Origin: Bacteroidales bacterium
GTDB taxonomy: Bacteria > Bacteroidota > Bacteroidia > Bacteroidales > UBA3824
Assembly: GCA_017535325.1 (NCBI GenBank)
Contig: JAFXUC010000050.1
Span: forward strand, 1-35,587
Direction of reading: 5' to 3'
DNA: 35,587 nucleotides
A program made the translations under genes and the position numbers. The notes beneath the pieces are model-generated. The model made no database searches. It was given only the letters and a program-made list of their open reading frames with translations, and was not told where the DNA came from. This document shows, in pieces, positions 34,753-35,587 of the stretch (its first letter is position 1; each line of letters opens with the position of its first letter).

Positions 34753-35166
34753 TTACATATTTGTGAAACCTGAATTAATATCCTTCTTTGGCAAATTAAT
34801 CAGACGCTCTGCTGTTGTTAGGTGTGTTCGATTGAAATTTTGTAAAAGAGCCAATTTGTATCCCGTTATTTTCAAATAATTGATTACTTGTGCGCGAAAT
34901 ACATCTGAAATTTCATCAACGGATTTGAGTTCTACAATAATTTTGTCGAAACAAACAAAGTCTGCAATGTATTTTTGCGTCAATGTATGACCTTTATAAA
35001 TAATTGCGAACTCTTTTTCTCGTTCAAAGGGAATATTTTGTAGCGTTAGTTCGTGTGCCAATGCTTCCTGATATACCTTTTCGAGTAATCCCGGACCTAA
35101 ATGTTTGTGTACTTCAAACATTGCACCGTTGAGAGCGTATGATTCTTTTTCGTATAGCATTGCCAT
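34753..35166 (-). CDS. GxxExxY-family protein
   Basis: The 137-residue protein has the family motif GPGLLEKVY (G..E..Y) near residues 24-32. A later pattern, IADFVCFDKIIVELKSV, has the D...E.K spacing of PD-(D/E)XK nuclease folds, and the family is thought to have that fold. Its biochemical role is not established to my knowledge. It has no signal peptide or membrane segment. The gene lies between araA and araB, with 82- and 176-base spacers rich in TTCCGT-type repeats. Two in-frame ATGs begin it (35166 and 35160). It seems an intruder in the arabinose operon rather than a functional member. Confidence 0.92.
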   Translation of the reverse strand: MAMLYEKESYALNGAMFEVHKHLGPGLLEKVYQEALAHELTLQNIPFEREKEFAIIYKGHTLTQKYIADFVCFDKIIVELKSVDEISDVFRAQVINYLKITGYKLALLQNFNRTHLTTAERLINLPKKDINSGFTNM

Positions 35167-35179
35167 TATGGTTTAGTTT

Positions 35180-35236
35180 ACAACGGAAGACACGGAAAAT
35201 ACGGAAACCTTCCGTACTTTCCGTTATTTCCGTTGT
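35180..35236. repeat. Large imperfect palindrome between araA and the GxxExxY gene
   Basis: Two 27-base arms (35180-35206 and 35210-35236) built of CGGAA units are inverted copies matching at about 22 of 27 positions around a 3-base loop. In the transcript it would fold into a long hairpin just after the araA stop codon. There is no T-run, so it is not a standard terminator. Confidence 0.8.
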
Positions 35237-35248
35237 TTGTTAAGAAGA

Positions 35249-35587
35249 TTACTTCAACGCCTTGTTAAGCATAAAGTACACCTCGTTGTTGCGGAGGGTT
35301 TGCTTGAAGTCGCTGATGTTGGTGTTCTTGTTGATGCGGACGTACTCGATGCCGAGGATTTCGGCGAAGTCTTCCCAGTACTCTTCGGTGATGTCGTAGG
35401 AGAACGCGCTGTGGTGTGTGCCGCCAGCGAGAATCCATGCACCAGCACCAATTTCAAAGTTGGGCTGAGGAATCCACAATGCCGATGCAACGGGGAGTTT
35501 GGGCAACGGCTTGGGCTCGATGCACTCCACTTCCTGACTGATGAGGCGGAACCTGTTGCCAAGGTCAACGACGGTAGCCTTGATGCC
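35249..35587 (-). CDS. araA: L-arabinose isomerase, C-terminal part (cut by window edge)
   Basis: AraA converts L-arabinose to L-ribulose, the step before AraB. The frame is open to base 35587, so the visible 112 residues are the C-terminal end of a protein of about 500. The DLGNRFRLI stretch and the AGGTHHSAFSYDI motif with its conserved His pair are typical of the isomerase C-terminal domain. The in-frame GTG at 35530 is internal. The gene is the most upstream visible member of the minus-strand ara operon and is followed by the palindrome and the GxxExxY gene. Confidence 0.93.
   Translation of the reverse strand, partial: GIKATVVDLGNRFRLISQEVECIEPKPLPKLPVASALWIPQPNFEIGAGAWILAGGTHHSAFSYDITEEYWEDFAEILGIEYVRINKNTNISDFKQTLRNNEVYFMLNKALK

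Larger units (their letters stand above)
34577..35248. mobile_element. Candidate repeat-bounded cassette carrying a GxxExxY gene
   Basis: Between the araA and araB reading frames lies a unit of about 640 bases (34594-35236) that starts ACAACGGAA and ends TTCCGTTGT, so its ends form imperfect 27-base inverted repeats. More CGGAA/TTCCG words lie inside both flanks (34682-34697, 34743-34749). The only gene inside is the GxxExxY gene; there is no transposase. No target-site duplication is evident. I infer a passively mobilised or recombined unit. Confidence 0.5.

Overview
The window reads as chromosomal DNA of a member of the Bacteroidetes, most likely Bacteroidales. Three things point there. Many genes are preceded by the Bacteroidetes promoter pattern TTTG, about 19 bases, then TAnnTTTG (clear at 590-620, 12833-12863, 16903-16934 and, on the minus strand, 9275-9304 and 12781-12812). 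Several lipoproteins carry acidic residues straight after the lipobox cysteine, the surface-export signal of this phylum. The araB product and the gene orders gyrA-TPR protein and DUF6913-dapA are also typical. The arabinose genes and a surface expansin suggest contact with plant cell walls, for example in a gut or rumen; that is an inference.

Layout. 1-501 is the 3' end of an unrecognised AT-rich gene. 590-4888 is a gyrA-TPR operon with promoter and terminator. 4806-5271 is a gene-free stretch holding a duplicated 62-68 base module. 5272-6806 holds two lipoproteins, the first an expansin-like protein. 6859-9250 (minus) is a three-gene operon with 4-base overlaps: CarboxypepD-like envelope protein, LpxL-type acyltransferase, ComF-family protein. 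9425-11896 holds a ClpC lacking its N-terminal domain and an Hpt protein. 11854-12755 (minus) holds a membrane protein and a SiaC/DUF1987 protein. 12887-16490 holds a small envelope protein and the DUF6913-dapA-GH13 operon. 16621-16836 is a 71-residue protein behind a sigma-54-like promoter. 16968-18893 is a papain-type protease with a long Asp/Tyr/Gly tract. 18942-24612 (minus) holds a phosphosugar mutase, a chemoreceptor and a MATE transporter. 24718-28565 is a plus-strand run: BspA-like LRR protein, Na+/solute symporter, panE, second SiaC. 28581-31394 (minus) is a PMCA-type Ca2+ ATPase. 31591-32900 holds an inverted-repeat relic and a trypsin-like lipoprotein gene broken by one in-frame TGA. 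32984-35587 (minus) is an arabinose operon, araA (cut by the window edge) then araB, with a GxxExxY gene inserted between them inside a unit bounded by CGGAA-type inverted repeats.

How the genes fit together. Housekeeping genes (gyrA, clpC, dapA, phosphosugar mutase, panE) alternate with envelope and signalling genes. The Hpt protein, two SiaC-type phosphoproteins and a chemoreceptor with a CheR-tethering-like C-terminus suggest a sizeable phospho-signalling network, but no kinase, CheA/CheW or flagellar gene lies in the window. The best leads are the surface expansin, the Asp/Tyr-rich protease, the repeat-bounded GxxExxY cassette in the ara operon, the ClpC without an N-domain, the sigma-54-like promoter and the nonsense-interrupted protease. 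No CRISPR array, tRNA, rRNA or intact transposase gene was recognised.
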